Assembly (NCBI GenBank): GCA_943789485.1
Contig: CALSUH010000011.1
Location: 124,001-188,000 of the forward strand
Direction: 5' to 3'
From: an uncultured Pseudomonadales bacterium
GTDB taxonomy: Bacteria; Pseudomonadota; Gammaproteobacteria; Pseudomonadales; Pseudohongiellaceae
DNA: 64,000 bases
In this document: in pieces, positions 8,626-18,278 of the stretch
Layout of the letters: every line of letters starts with the position of its first letter
How positions within the stretch are numbered: the stretch's first letter is position 1
The notes under the pieces: model-generated
What the model saw: only the letters and a program-made list of their open reading frames with translations
The model's database searches: none
Told to the model about the DNA's origin: nothing
Program-made: the position numbers and the translations under genes

Positions 8626-9020
8626 TGCAGGGAGTAATTGCAAGTTTGAATATTTTACTTATAGGTCGAAGCGTTAAGCAGTACGTCGCTCTTTTGTTCA
8701 CTCTGTTTTTGCTAGCAGGTTGTTCTCCTGCACCTGAAGTAGGCGACGCCTCCTTCAATGAAACCGCGCCTGTTTTCAACGACGAACAGATTAAGTCTCA
8801 GATCGAATCTTCAATCGCTCGCTCCGCAGATCTGCCTCAGCAGATAGGCGTGCAAGTACACGAGGGGGTGGTAACAATCTTCGGAACATTAGATTGTGAG
8901 GGCTGCGGTGGCATGCGCACACCCGGTAATTTTGGCACTGTGCAGCAGAGCCTAGGCGCGGTGGTAAGAGCCGTAGCAGGCGTGCGAGAAGTGATCTTCG
9001 ATCTAAGTTCAGATAGCTGA
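8625..9020 (+). CDS. Putative BON-domain lipoprotein
   Basis: A 131-residue protein. The frame opens with GTG overlapping the preceding TAG; a later start near 8645 is possible. A hydrophobic stretch ends in the lipobox LLAGC at about residues 29-33, giving a mature lipoprotein. The rest resembles one BON repeat: IKSQIESSIARSADLP, VHEGVVTIFGTL, then VVRAVAGVREVIFDL. BON domains bind membranes or phospholipids. Two extra cysteines in DCEGCGG sit in the repeat. It is the last gene before a convergent gamma-glutamyltransferase. Confidence 0.7.
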   Translation: MQGVIASLNILLIGRSVKQYVALLFTLFLLAGCSPAPEVGDASFNETAPVFNDEQIKSQIESSIARSADLPQQIGVQVHEGVVTIFGTLDCEGCGGMRTPGNFGTVQQSLGAVVRAVAGVREVIFDLSSDS

Positions 9021-9067
9021 TAGAGACACGACTTTAATTTTGCGATTGGCTTGCTAGTAGTTCGCAC

Positions 9068-10858
9068 TTAATACGCCAATGAATAGGCCTCACGCCTGGG
9101 GTCTGCAGCTGCCGTCAGGACTTTCGTCTGTGGGTCATAGAAAATCATTTGTGCCCCACCGAAAGTGGCGGTCCAGCCCGAAATTACCTGCACAGAGTGT
9201 CCCAATGAGTCGAGTTCGATGAGCACTTCGGGCCTAACGCGATCCTCTATGGCAACTGAAACACCACGCAATGATCGAAAGCGCGGCGCTTCGATAGCTT
9301 GCTGCGGTGTCATTCCAAACAGCATCATGTTGTGCGCGATCTGCAACAATGACTGCGTCTGGCTGTCACCTCCTGGCGTACCCATGGTCAATGCGAAACC
9401 GCCATCTGGGTAGAGCGCCATGAGTGGTGAAAGCGTGTGATAGGGGCGCTTTCCGGGGGCCACTTCATTGGGATGTCCGGTATCGAGCGAGAACAAGGCG
9501 CCTCGATTGTGTAGCAGGATTCCAGTCTGACTATCCAGTAGACCAGAGCCGAACCCTGCGAAATTACTTTGAATCCAACTTACCGCGTTTCCCCATTGGT
9601 CTACCGCAGTCAGGTAAACAGTATCGCCGGTATCGTCTCTGTCTTTATCAAAGTTGGAGAAATCTGAGTTACTGAACCCTGGTTCAGCCGATTCCGCAGC
9701 CTGGTCCGAATTCACTAGATCGGAACGCTCACGCAGGTATTGTTCATCGAGTAACTCTGCAACAGGCACGTCGGCATGCTCCGGATCGGCTACCCACCGG
9801 TCGCGATCAGCAAAGGCGATTTTCTTCAGCTCAATAAGTGTGTGCAGGTATTCGGCGCTGTTATGCTCCATTGATTCAAGCGAATGATGCTTCGACATTT
9901 CCATCAGCGCAAGCTGCGTCATGCCTTGGGTGTTAGGTGGCATGACCAGGAACGTATAATCGAGATAATTCCCACGCAGTGGTTCTACCCAAGTAGACGT
10001 ATGACTAGAAAAATCATTTTCTCGCAGGTGGCCACCCTGTTCGGTAATAAAGGCAGCTAGTTGTTCTCCAATAGCGCCATTGTAATAGCCGGTCTTGCCC
10101 TCACGTGCAACTGTCTCCAGCGAGTCTGCTAATTTTTCATTAATAAGCAGTGAGCCCACCACGGGAGGGGAACCGCCTGGAAGATAGAGGGCTTTTCCAG
10201 CCTCGTTGAGAGAACCGCCTTGTTCTTTGAAATCCATTGCTAGTCGGGTCGATACGGGGAAGCCGTATCTTGCGTAATTGACGGCAGGTTCCAGCAGGGA
10301 TTGAAAGTTCTTTGTGCCGTAGCGTGAATGCGCATCCACCCAGCCGGCTACTGCCCCGGGAACAGATACCGAAAGAGCCCCACTTCCAGGGATTCGATTT
10401 ACCCCTGCCGCCTGGAAAAATTCCGGTGTCGCAACCTCGCCCGCTCTACCACTGGCGTTAAGCGCGGTAACTTCTTTTGTTTCGCCGTCATAAAAAATAC
10501 CGAAGGCATCGCCTCCAATACCATTCATATGCGGTCTGACAACCGCTAAGACACCGGCCATGGCGATGATCGCATCGGTCGCATTGCCGCCCTCATGTAA
10601 AACGCGCAGACCCGCTTGAGTCGCTAACGGGTGATCCGACGACACCGCGCCCTGCATTCCCCTGACATCAGGTCGATTCTGCGGTGCGTAGCTTGTGGTT
10701 GCAAAACGTGGAGCAGCTTCGGGGGCTTGCTGCTGCGGGGTACAAGCCACGCCTAATGTAAGACTTGCTGTTAGAGCGAGTTTGCATAAAGCCGAACATG
10801 TTAAGAAAGCTGGCTGGTGAATTTCAGAAATGCTCGCTAGGGTTACTGAACCAATCAT
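9068..10858 (-). CDS. Gamma-glutamyltransferase family (Ntn hydrolase)
   Basis: A 596-residue proenzyme. A signal-like N-terminus ends near ACTPQQQ (residues 38-44), possibly a lipoprotein although the lipobox is atypical. The large-subunit region carries GMQGAVSSDHPLAT (68-80) and GGNATDAIIAM (90-100). T413 in DTVYLTAVDQWGNAVSW aligns with the autocleaving nucleophile threonine of E. coli Ggt (T391). GTPGGDSQTQSLLQI near the C-terminus is the usual oxyanion-side glycine motif. These enzymes cleave glutathione and other gamma-glutamyl compounds in the periplasm. It is convergent with the BON lipoprotein gene. Substrate specificity (Ggt versus a cephalosporin-acylase-like relative) is open. 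Confidence 0.88.
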   Translation of the reverse strand: MIGSVTLASISEIHQPAFLTCSALCKLALTASLTLGVACTPQQQAPEAAPRFATTSYAPQNRPDVRGMQGAVSSDHPLATQAGLRVLHEGGNATDAIIAMAGVLAVVRPHMNGIGGDAFGIFYDGETKEVTALNASGRAGEVATPEFFQAAGVNRIPGSGALSVSVPGAVAGWVDAHSRYGTKNFQSLLEPAVNYARYGFPVSTRLAMDFKEQGGSLNEAGKALYLPGGSPPVVGSLLINEKLADSLETVAREGKTGYYNGAIGEQLAAFITEQGGHLRENDFSSHTSTWVEPLRGNYLDYTFLVMPPNTQGMTQLALMEMSKHHSLESMEHNSAEYLHTLIELKKIAFADRDRWVADPEHADVPVAELLDEQYLRERSDLVNSDQAAESAEPGFSNSDFSNFDKDRDDTGDTVYLTAVDQWGNAVSWIQSNFAGFGSGLLDSQTGILLHNRGALFSLDTGHPNEVAPGKRPYHTLSPLMALYPDGGFALTMGTPGGDSQTQSLLQIAHNMMLFGMTPQQAIEAPRFRSLRGVSVAIEDRVRPEVLIELDSLGHSVQVISGWTATFGGAQMIFYDPQTKVLTAAADPRREAYSLAY

Positions 10859-11410
10859 ACAAATACCTTTGAGAGTGTTTTGCGACTGACTAGAAAATCA
10901 AATGCAACAAGGGTCTGCATCGGTCAGTTTAACTCACTGTCGATACAAGTCCCTAGCAAGGCTGAAGTGCAGCACTTGGCGTGAGATTGACTATAAATAA
11001 CTCTTTGCTTAAAGGCCATTAAATTGTTCGGGTCTCTCCGGCCTTGCTTTCGTTCTTCCTCTCATTAATTCCAATTCGCACCGAAGCGTTAAGACCGGTC
11101 TTACCTTGGTGCTCTTCCATGGTTGGCAGACAACTACTAAGAATTCAATCAATACGGATAGATCAAAACTTACTAAAAATGGGGTAATTCCTATCTCGGC
11201 GCGGACTGCGAATAAGCGGGTGTAGGTGTCGCCTATTACATAACCGAGGAGCTAGAGAGTTTTTATTTAGTAGGGAAATAGAAGAGCATTGCTCAAAACC
11301 TCTGTAAAATTTATTTCGCAGCCTTCGTATCTAGTCTTAAAGCCGGCCGCACCAGACAACCAAGGCTAGTTAAATTTTTACGCCGATCCATGAATACAAA
11401 CCTGACCTGT
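10859..11410. other. 552-bp intergenic region, no gene recognised
   Basis: It lies upstream of the gamma-glutamyltransferase and downstream of the secreted-family gene at 11411 (both minus strand). No long frame, RNA motif or strong inverted repeat was recognised. The promoter of the gamma-glutamyltransferase must lie here. Confidence 0.3.
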
Positions 11411-12430
11411 TTAATCCCGAAATAAATCGGCTACGCGATCTGAGAACTCATTGGCATCTTTGCGGCGTGCGCCGCGCAGCATATTTGCCATGCCATAGTT
11501 TCCCTCGTGGCAGGCATACTCGTACAACTGAGACTCTACTTTAGTCATCGGAACTATAGCGCTTAACTTATCTGTGAAGGTAGAGGGATCATCGATAGTG
11601 AATTCATAGTTGATGGTTCGCGGCCCTATACGTGTAAACCGTTCTGTGAGAACTTTGTTTTTGGAAGTGCCGAAACCATCGAAGCTTTGCGTCAAGCCAT
11701 TGAAATTTTGCGTTACTACTACCAGCGTATCGCTGTCCCAATAACCGCGTGAGTCGCCCGACCAGAGGCCTATGTTCTCATCCACGACCGTGTGATTGTC
11801 GAGTTTAACAATACGAGCGTCATGCACCATCTCAGTTAGGATCACCACATGATCTCTGTTCTGTACGATCTGTAAATTGTTGTTATACACGCTAGGTGAT
11901 AATGGCGGACCAGCGTTAAAGCCGACTAAACAACGCTCTGAAAGACCGCGATCCTCGGGGCCATCACGGCCGATACCCCCGATAACAAATCTCACCGGGC
12001 GTACTCCAGCCGCCTCTATTTCTCCGCCGGGTAGATTTTCTATGCCCTGCGCAAGTTCAGGAATACGACCGTTCGGCGGAAAGACGATAAGGGAAGTGCG
12101 CACATTGCCTGCGCCTCGAATCTTCTCCATCCAGATAGTGTCATTGTAAAAAGCTTCAACGCCAGATGCTGAGCGTGTGGGAGCACCTGTCGCTCCCAAG
12201 CTAAAGCGTTGAATCTGGGCTGCGCTGATTTCATCTGCGGTGAGATATTGTCGTGCTCCGAAGTTCTCAGGGCGTTGCATTGGGACATTGGATGAGAAGT
12301 TCCAAACCCCTTGTAAGTCGGGTAGTCCCCACTGTGTGCGCAGAACTTCATAGTCTTCGGCCGCTAGGGCCAACTGGGAAGCCTGTAGTGAGAACCACAA
12401 CAGCAGTAATACAGAGCACCGTCTTTTCAT
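11411..12430 (-). CDS. Secreted protein of unrecognised family, paralogue A (CHEGNY motif)
   Basis: A 339-residue protein with a Sec signal peptide ending around LALAAED. It shares landmarks with the genes at 19121 and 37485. Near the N-terminus is PDLQGVWNFSSNVPMQRP, in the middle SLIVFPPNGRIPEL and LSERCLVGFNAGPPLSPS. Later come YNNNLQIVQ and HDARIVKLD, and the C-terminus has YEYACHEGNYGMANML. No catalytic motif is known to me. Beta-rich spacing and two conserved cysteines suggest a compact periplasmic domain. It is divergent from molybdenum hydroxylase operon 2, which hints at shared regulation. Confidence 0.8.
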   Translation of the reverse strand: MKRRCSVLLLLWFSLQASQLALAAEDYEVLRTQWGLPDLQGVWNFSSNVPMQRPENFGARQYLTADEISAAQIQRFSLGATGAPTRSASGVEAFYNDTIWMEKIRGAGNVRTSLIVFPPNGRIPELAQGIENLPGGEIEAAGVRPVRFVIGGIGRDGPEDRGLSERCLVGFNAGPPLSPSVYNNNLQIVQNRDHVVILTEMVHDARIVKLDNHTVVDENIGLWSGDSRGYWDSDTLVVVTQNFNGLTQSFDGFGTSKNKVLTERFTRIGPRTINYEFTIDDPSTFTDKLSAIVPMTKVESQLYEYACHEGNYGMANMLRGARRKDANEFSDRVADLFRD

Positions 12431-12917
12431 TACTTAATCCATGAATTCAATCGAACTGGCGTAATGGATAATGGCTCAATCAATACTTCAGTACAATTTT
12501 ATTCAAGGCACAGAAGCTGGAAGTAAGGATCAGAAATAACGCCTCGGTGCCTTTTAACCTGCGCTATTCTGTAAAGAGGAGCGCAGAAGCGGTGATAGTC
12601 GGTGAATATGCTTGTGCCAAGCCCATAGGGAATTGTTGTCTTGTAGCCAATTTGGCCGGGGTTCTCAGAGTCTAACCACTGCTTCAAATCCTTGTGGCAT
12701 CAACCGATAGCGTTTGATTTCTGCTATAGATAGTCGTAATCTCAGAATGGTTGTCCAGTCAAGATGTTTTAAGATCAAGACATTCAAAGAACAGAAGCTT
12801 TAACTAAAAAGCTCGTGTCAGCAATGAAGCCATCGAATCCTGCAGATCTAGAATTCGGTCAATGCTAATCTCGAGCTCTCATTCTTCTCAGTACTCTCAG
12901 TCAGGGAGGTTAAGTTC
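12431..12917. other. 487-bp divergent intergenic region
   Basis: It separates the secreted-family gene (minus) from hydroxylase operon 2 (plus), so it should hold both promoters. A ribosome site AGGGAGG lies at about 12902-12908. No convincing gene or hairpin was seen. Confidence 0.35.
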
Positions 12918-13508
12918 GTGAATCCTAAAGTTACCCGCAGACGCTTCATTAAGGGTGTAATTTTCTCTGCCACCGCGGCCACAGCCGGTGCCGGAATATA
13001 CATCGCAAATGCTGCCAGCAGCAGATCAGCAGGGGCTGTCGAGCGACTCGTTTCGCTGACGGTCAATGGCCGCACCCGCAGAGTCGATGTTCGACCTCAG
13101 GAAACCCTGGCGCACACATTGCGCTATCGGCTCAATTTGACTGGCACTAAGTTGGCCTGTAATCGAGGCGAATGCGGCGCCTGTACGGTGATGTTGGATA
13201 ATATAGCCAACTACTCCTGCTCGCTCTTAACCCACCAGATAAAAGGCAGAGAGATCACTACGGTGGAAGGTCTGCGCTTAGAAGACGGCACATTACACCC
13301 AGTGCAGCAGGCATTTATTGAAGAACTCGCGCCACAGTGCGGTTTCTGCACGCCAGGGCAAGTGGTCTCTGCTGCAGCTTTATTAATAGCCAACCCAAAT
13401 CCCACGAGAGAGGAAGCAAGACAAGGCCTGTCCGGAAACCTATGTCGCTGTGGAGCTTATGATCATTACCTTAACGGCGTCATGCGCGCAGCGGAGTTAA
13501 TCTCATGA
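12918..13508 (+). CDS. Xanthine dehydrogenase family [2Fe-2S] subunit with Tat signal, second set
   Basis: A 196-residue FeS subunit starting at GTG 12918 behind AGGGAGG. The Tat signal is TRRRFIKG (arginines 7-9) followed by an alanine-rich hydrophobic stretch to about residue 33. Cluster ligands are C81, C86, C89 and C101, then C141, C144, C176 and C178. It overlaps the Mo subunit by ATGA. It is clearly related to the protein at 4422 but has its own partner subunits, so it belongs to a separate enzyme. Confidence 0.92.
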   Translation: MNPKVTRRRFIKGVIFSATAATAGAGIYIANAASSRSAGAVERLVSLTVNGRTRRVDVRPQETLAHTLRYRLNLTGTKLACNRGECGACTVMLDNIANYSCSLLTHQIKGREITTVEGLRLEDGTLHPVQQAFIEELAPQCGFCTPGQVVSAAALLIANPNPTREEARQGLSGNLCRCGAYDHYLNGVMRAAELIS

Positions 13509-15937
13509 CTTTTATGCATATTGGAAAAGACTTTGTTCCACCGGATGTTGAAGGAAAGGTTACCGGTGATGCAAAATATGCTGAAGACTTTCGCCGAGAA
13601 GGCATGGTTTTCGCCAGACTGCTCACCAGTCCAATGCCAAGCGCCCGCATAGCCAGCATCGATGCATCGGCCGCTCTGAGAATGGATGGCGTAATTGGCA
13701 TCCTGACAGCAGACGATTTACCACCTACCTTGCCGCCTGCCAATCCGATACTGGCAAGCGAGTATGTAACTTATGTAGGTCAGCCGATTTTAGCGATCGC
13801 TGCCACTTCTGAGCATATTGCTGAAAATGCCTTAGATCTGATCAAGGTTGAATTTGAGCGCAGAGACTTCGTGGTAGATCCACTAGACAGTCTGGTTGAA
13901 GGTGGCCCAGATGCCTATCCTGAAGGGAATGCAATGGTATTAACAGCTCCCGAAGGTGATGAGAACACCGCCTTAGTAGGGGTCATTAAGCCCGTAAAGT
14001 GGCCCGCAGAGGAAATCGAAAAGCTGCGTCGTGGCGAAGAGCCCGATGGCACCTTCACTGCAGGATGGGAATACGGCGATCTGGAAGGAGAATTCGCTAA
14101 ATGTGATGTCGTAGTGGAAGAATCGTTTGTTACTGCTGGCACGCCCCATCAATGTATGGAGCCGCGCACCAGTATGGTGTATTGGGAAAACGGGAAGTGT
14201 TACTTCCACGCTTCCACGCAAAGTCAAAGTGCTGTGAATAACGGCTTGGCGGCTATGTTGGGAATCCTTCCTGATGATCTGGTTATAATAAATGAGAATA
14301 CCGGTGGTGGGTTTGGTTCTAAAGGTACTAGCTATCCCACAATGGGAATCTCGGGCAATCTGTCCAGGTTGCTCAATCGACCGGTTCAGCTACGCATTAC
14401 GCGAGAAGAAGAATTCTATATCGGCATTGGTCGTCCCGGTATGCAAGGCTGGATCAAAACCGGCTTAACTGCAGAGGGTAAAGTTGCCGCCGTTGATCTT
14501 ATTATCATAAGCGATGGCGGCCCTACCGGGCAGAACAGCGCTTCGTCATCAGCGGGGCATATATCTGTGTTGTTTCAGCCCAGTGCGATGCGCCTACGAA
14601 ACATTCCAATATTTACCAATACCACGCCAAGAGGAGCGCAACGCGGTCCCGGCCAGAATGAAATGGCAGCGGTGTTGGCGCCAATCATGGACAAGGCAGC
14701 GAATCAGCTTGGCATGGACCGGGTGGCTTTCAGGCGCTTAAACGCAGCTAACAGCGATTCCGGTATTTATGCCGATCAATCTCCAGTCACCAGCGCCTTT
14801 ATGGCCCAGGCCATCGACAAGGGCGTCGAGATGTTTGGCTGGCAGGCCAAGGCTAGTCAGCCGCGTCGACGAGGCAACAAGCTAGTCGGTGTTGGTGTAG
14901 GACAGGGTTATCACGGTGCTGGTGGCTATGGCTACGATGGTCTGGTAAGAATTCACCCATCTGGCAAGATCGATATTCATAATGGTGTCGGCAACTTGGG
15001 CACGTATTCCTATGCCGCCACTTCGAGAACAGTCGCTGAAGTATTGCAGTGCAGCTGGGACAGTTGCGAAATTGTGCATGCGCGCACCGACAAGCATTTG
15101 CCGCACAGTTCCGTGCAAGGGGGCAGTAATACTATCTTCACCCATAGCCGTTCGAACTATGTAGCAGCGATGGATGCGCTTAACAAACTGAAAGAGATTG
15201 CGGCGGCCGACTTCGGTGGCACGGTAGAGGAATACAGCATCGGCGATGAGCGCGTATTCAGAACTGATGATTCCAGTAAGGGAATGAGCTACGGTGAAGC
15301 GGCACAGCGAGCAATCGAATTGGGCGGCCATTACAGTGGGCAAGAATACCCTGAGGATCTAAATCCAATTACCCAAAGAGCGGTTACCGCATTAGCAGGA
15401 AGCGGGCTGATTGGTGCTGCCAAAGATAATCTAGAGCGTAAAGGCACGCCGCCGGGAGAGATTATCGGTTTTATGGAAATAGAGATCGATGCGGATACAG
15501 GCAAGATCGAAGTGACCGACTATTTGGCTGTCGCCGATTGCGGCACCATCATGCATCCACAGGGTTTCTCGCAGCAAATGAATGGCGGTGGAGTCTGGGG
15601 CATTGGCATGGCTGCCTATGAGCGTCATGTTTACGATCCACAGAACGGGCTGCCAGCGAATGTTGGTCTGTACCAGAGTAAGCTGCCTTCTATGTTGGAT
15701 GTGCCGGAGAACATGGCCAGTGCCGCGGCAGATATTCCCGACCCATTTAATCCAATGGGTGGGCGCGGGATTGGTGAGCCATCACAGGGCTGTGCGGTGG
15801 CTGCTATGACCAGCGCTATTGCGGATGCCTTAGAGGGTCACCTGTTTAACCGGATTCCGGTAACCGCCGACATGATCGTGAATCATGTCGCTGATAATTC
15901 CTACGGTCCCCGATCGCTCAAACTGAATACATTCTGA
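13505..15937 (+). CDS. Xanthine dehydrogenase family molybdopterin-binding subunit, second set
   Basis: An 810-residue catalytic subunit with an N-terminal hammerhead domain (KYAEDFRREGMVFARLL, residues 22-38) and the Mo-cofactor loop GGGFGSKG. The C-terminal GIGEPSQGC has E758 at the expected catalytic position. It is about 90 residues longer than the subunit at 5054 and much closer to the orphan subunit at 45220: both open with IGK-FxPPDVxGKV and share GYHGAGG/AYHSAGS-type loops. There is no signal peptide, and export would use the Tat signal of the FeS partner. Confidence 0.92.
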   Translation: MTFMHIGKDFVPPDVEGKVTGDAKYAEDFRREGMVFARLLTSPMPSARIASIDASAALRMDGVIGILTADDLPPTLPPANPILASEYVTYVGQPILAIAATSEHIAENALDLIKVEFERRDFVVDPLDSLVEGGPDAYPEGNAMVLTAPEGDENTALVGVIKPVKWPAEEIEKLRRGEEPDGTFTAGWEYGDLEGEFAKCDVVVEESFVTAGTPHQCMEPRTSMVYWENGKCYFHASTQSQSAVNNGLAAMLGILPDDLVIINENTGGGFGSKGTSYPTMGISGNLSRLLNRPVQLRITREEEFYIGIGRPGMQGWIKTGLTAEGKVAAVDLIIISDGGPTGQNSASSSAGHISVLFQPSAMRLRNIPIFTNTTPRGAQRGPGQNEMAAVLAPIMDKAANQLGMDRVAFRRLNAANSDSGIYADQSPVTSAFMAQAIDKGVEMFGWQAKASQPRRRGNKLVGVGVGQGYHGAGGYGYDGLVRIHPSGKIDIHNGVGNLGTYSYAATSRTVAEVLQCSWDSCEIVHARTDKHLPHSSVQGGSNTIFTHSRSNYVAAMDALNKLKEIAAADFGGTVEEYSIGDERVFRTDDSSKGMSYGEAAQRAIELGGHYSGQEYPEDLNPITQRAVTALAGSGLIGAAKDNLERKGTPPGEIIGFMEIEIDADTGKIEVTDYLAVADCGTIMHPQGFSQQMNGGGVWGIGMAAYERHVYDPQNGLPANVGLYQSKLPSMLDVPENMASAAADIPDPFNPMGGRGIGEPSQGCAVAAMTSAIADALEGHLFNRIPVTADMIVNHVADNSYGPRSLKLNTF

Positions 15938-15947
15938 GGTTATTGCT

Positions 15948-16940
15948 ATGCCATCACATGATGTTATGCCGGATATGGATCTGTTCCAGCCGTTGCAAAT
16001 TGAAGACGCACTAGCCCTAGCAGATCGCCTCGGTGACAGCGCTTGGGTGCTGGGCGGCGGTCAGGATACCTATGGCTGGTTGAAAGACCGCGCTAAAACA
16101 GCGGAAGCAATGATCGACCTCAATGGTATTGAGTCGCTTCGCGGAGTACGCGAGACAGCCGATGGCATCGAAATAGGTGCATTAACGACGCTTACCGACT
16201 TAGCAGACAATGCACTGATCAAGGAGCGTTACGGCTTATTGTCTTCAGCAGCGAGCCGCGTAGCCAGCCCGCAAATTCGCAATGCAGGCACCTTAGGTGG
16301 AAACGTTAGTCAAGATGTCCGCTGTTGGTATTACCGTCGTGGCCTCGACTGCTATCGTGCCGGAGGAAATCTCTGTTACGCCGATACGCCCGAAGGCATG
16401 AATAGAGAGCACGCTATCTTTGGTGCTAGTCGCTGCGTCGCGGTAAATCCGTCCGACACAGGCCCGGCCCTAGTAGCATTGGAAGCCAGCATGGTTATTA
16501 ATAGTGTCGATGGTCAGCGCATAGTGCAGGCTGAGGACTATTTTGTCGGCCCTGCCAATGATATTGAAAATACTACGGCATTACGTACCGGTGAGATCCT
16601 AACGTCGGTGAGAATTCCAAACACCTGGGCTAACGCGACCTTCTATTTTGAAAAAGTTGCCGATAGGAATGTTTGGGATTTCGCGCTGGTAAGCATGGCG
16701 GTAGCGATGAAGATGAACGGGGCTACTATCGCGGACTCGCGTTTTGTTGCCGGCGCTGTGGAATGCAAGCCGCGGCGTCTAAATGATGTCGAGAATGCTG
16801 TCAGAGGAAAATCTCGAGATGAAACTACCGCCGCTTCAATCGGCACACTGGCCAGCAATGGCGCGAGAGTGTTAGCGCACAATCAATACAAGGTTCCAAT
16901 GATAGATAACCTGGTCAAGAGGGCCATTGTGGCTGGGTAA
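15948..16940 (+). CDS. FAD-binding subunit with putative [4Fe-4S] insert, second set
   Basis: A 330-residue flavoprotein subunit. FAD loops are VLGGGQDTYG (34-43) and GTLGGNV (114-120). C126, C135 and C143 have the same spacing (x8, x7) as in the paralogue at 7219, followed by NREHAIFG, consistent with a PaoB-type extra iron-sulfur cluster. It starts 10 bp after the Mo subunit and ends the operon, which a strong hairpin terminator follows. Confidence 0.9.
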   Translation: MPSHDVMPDMDLFQPLQIEDALALADRLGDSAWVLGGGQDTYGWLKDRAKTAEAMIDLNGIESLRGVRETADGIEIGALTTLTDLADNALIKERYGLLSSAASRVASPQIRNAGTLGGNVSQDVRCWYYRRGLDCYRAGGNLCYADTPEGMNREHAIFGASRCVAVNPSDTGPALVALEASMVINSVDGQRIVQAEDYFVGPANDIENTTALRTGEILTSVRIPNTWANATFYFEKVADRNVWDFALVSMAVAMKMNGATIADSRFVAGAVECKPRRLNDVENAVRGKSRDETTAASIGTLASNGARVLAHNQYKVPMIDNLVKRAIVAG

Positions 16941-16954
16941 ATAATTTTTATGCC

Positions 16955-16990
16955 AAACTAAAGGCCCCGTTTTTCGGGGCTTTTTAGTTT
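16955..16990 (+). terminator. Rho-independent terminator after hydroxylase operon 2
   Basis: A GC-rich hairpin GGCCCCG-TTTTT-CGGGGC is flanked by complementary AAACTAAA and TTTAGTTT arms and followed by T-rich sequence. It sits 14 bp after the FAD subunit stop. The A-rich left arm would also let it stop transcription on the minus strand. Confidence 0.9.
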
Positions 16991-17043
16991 GGTGGTGATT
17001 TGATTTTATAGTTTTTGAAAAAAATAGTTAAAGCCGGTTCTAG

Positions 17044-17583
17044 TTAAACGGTAATAAATAATATCAGTAAAGAGTAGCTAGCAAAGAGTGCAGATAAGAT
17101 CACAAAATGACGAGGAAGCGCAATTACCATCAGCGCCAACAATATCCCAATAGATGGAAAAACCAGAGACGGGACAATAGCGTTATTTAGCATCACAATA
17201 TTGACATAAGGGCCAACAAGGAAATAGATCGACATGAAAACGGCCGACAAGCGGCCCAGGTGTTGGTTGTGAAGTAGCATATCAAATTGCTTGTTATCTG
17301 GAGATGGCAAAGCCATTTCGGCAGAACCGTAAACCAAAATAGACCCAAACACGAGTACTAGAAAATCTATAAAAGTCCATGTTTCTATATTGCGTAGACC
17401 CCAGCCGATCCACCAAAGCTGGAGAATATAGGTCAAGATACTTACCGCCCATAGCGTTGAGGACCAGTGAAAAACGACGCTGTCGTGGGCTCTTGTGAGC
17501 ATGGCGGCGGTGTGCAGTAACCGAGTGATTGCCAAGCCCAATATTATCGAAATGGCTATGAATATGTATTCGTGCTGAGTCAT
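17044..17583 (-). CDS. Uncharacterised integral membrane protein
   Basis: A 179-residue protein with about six hydrophobic segments and no recognised catalytic motif. It begins MTQHEYIFIAISIILGLAI, and such short proteins with an early acidic residue and helices of about 20 residues are common hypotheticals. It lies in a minus-strand pair with the membrane protein at 17637. Function unknown. Confidence 0.65.
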   Translation of the reverse strand: MTQHEYIFIAISIILGLAITRLLHTAAMLTRAHDSVVFHWSSTLWAVSILTYILQLWWIGWGLRNIETWTFIDFLVLVFGSILVYGSAEMALPSPDNKQFDMLLHNQHLGRLSAVFMSIYFLVGPYVNIVMLNNAIVPSLVFPSIGILLALMVIALPRHFVILSALFASYSLLILFITV

Positions 17584-17636
17584 TATATTCCTTCAATATT
17601 AGCAGTGAACGTGGCGGGCGTTTAGTTCATAGGCTC

Positions 17637-18020
17637 TCAATTTTTTTGTTGATTCCTCAAAGCAATCGACGCCAGCGTGGTTGTGGCTAGCTCGTACAGA
17701 AGAGCGCCATAAGTATAGCCAGTGACAGGGTCTCCACTGGTCATAGTGGAATACAGCCGTCCCAGTGCCAATGTCCCAACTCCCAACACGAGTAGTGAAA
17801 GTCCGGCACGATAAAAATCTGAATTTACAGCAGCCAATAAACAAAATAGCCCAAAGCCTGTCTGCAGGCCTCCATACATCGCTGCTATTTCAGCAACGGC
17901 GTCACCATTGGTCATTTCCAAGCCTGCGAAACCGGCAGGTATTTCTGGAAAGAAGAAACTGATAAGTCCATAGCTAATAAAGGCCAGGGCAGATGTCCAA
18001 AGTATACCTTTACCTAACAT
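17637..18020 (-). CDS. Small membrane protein, DUF4345-like
   Basis: A 127-residue protein with four predicted membrane helices. The central motif MYGGLQTGFGLFCLLA and the late GRLYSTMTSG match the layout of DUF4345 proteins (roughly 120-130 residues, four helices). Function is unknown in that family. It lies just upstream of 17044 on the same strand, so the two may be co-transcribed. Confidence 0.7.
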   Translation of the reverse strand: MLGKGILWTSALAFISYGLISFFFPEIPAGFAGLEMTNGDAVAEIAAMYGGLQTGFGLFCLLAAVNSDFYRAGLSLLVLGVGTLALGRLYSTMTSGDPVTGYTYGALLYELATTTLASIALRNQQKN

Positions 18021-18278
18021 TCGACCTGTCTCCCATTTGAGTACTAGAGGCGTTATAACGGAAGCTTATGGTCTACTATCGACGCTGGGTAATTCAAGGA
18101 GTTTTTGTATCAATAGTGTGAATAAACTCTTTTGAAGGTTTTTCAGCTCGAGTGCCTAGTATTGAATAAAATCACCACCTATCAAGTTATACATAAGCAG
18201 TCGCTTCCCCCAACACCTGTCAATCAGTAGATGCATGATTAGAAATATTACAGTGACTATGTGCCAACGATTGTGAAT

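Noticed and set aside
12499..12687. 62-residue minus-strand frame in the divergent spacer
   Set aside because: No ribosome site, no recognised family and it lies in the promoter region; more likely chance.
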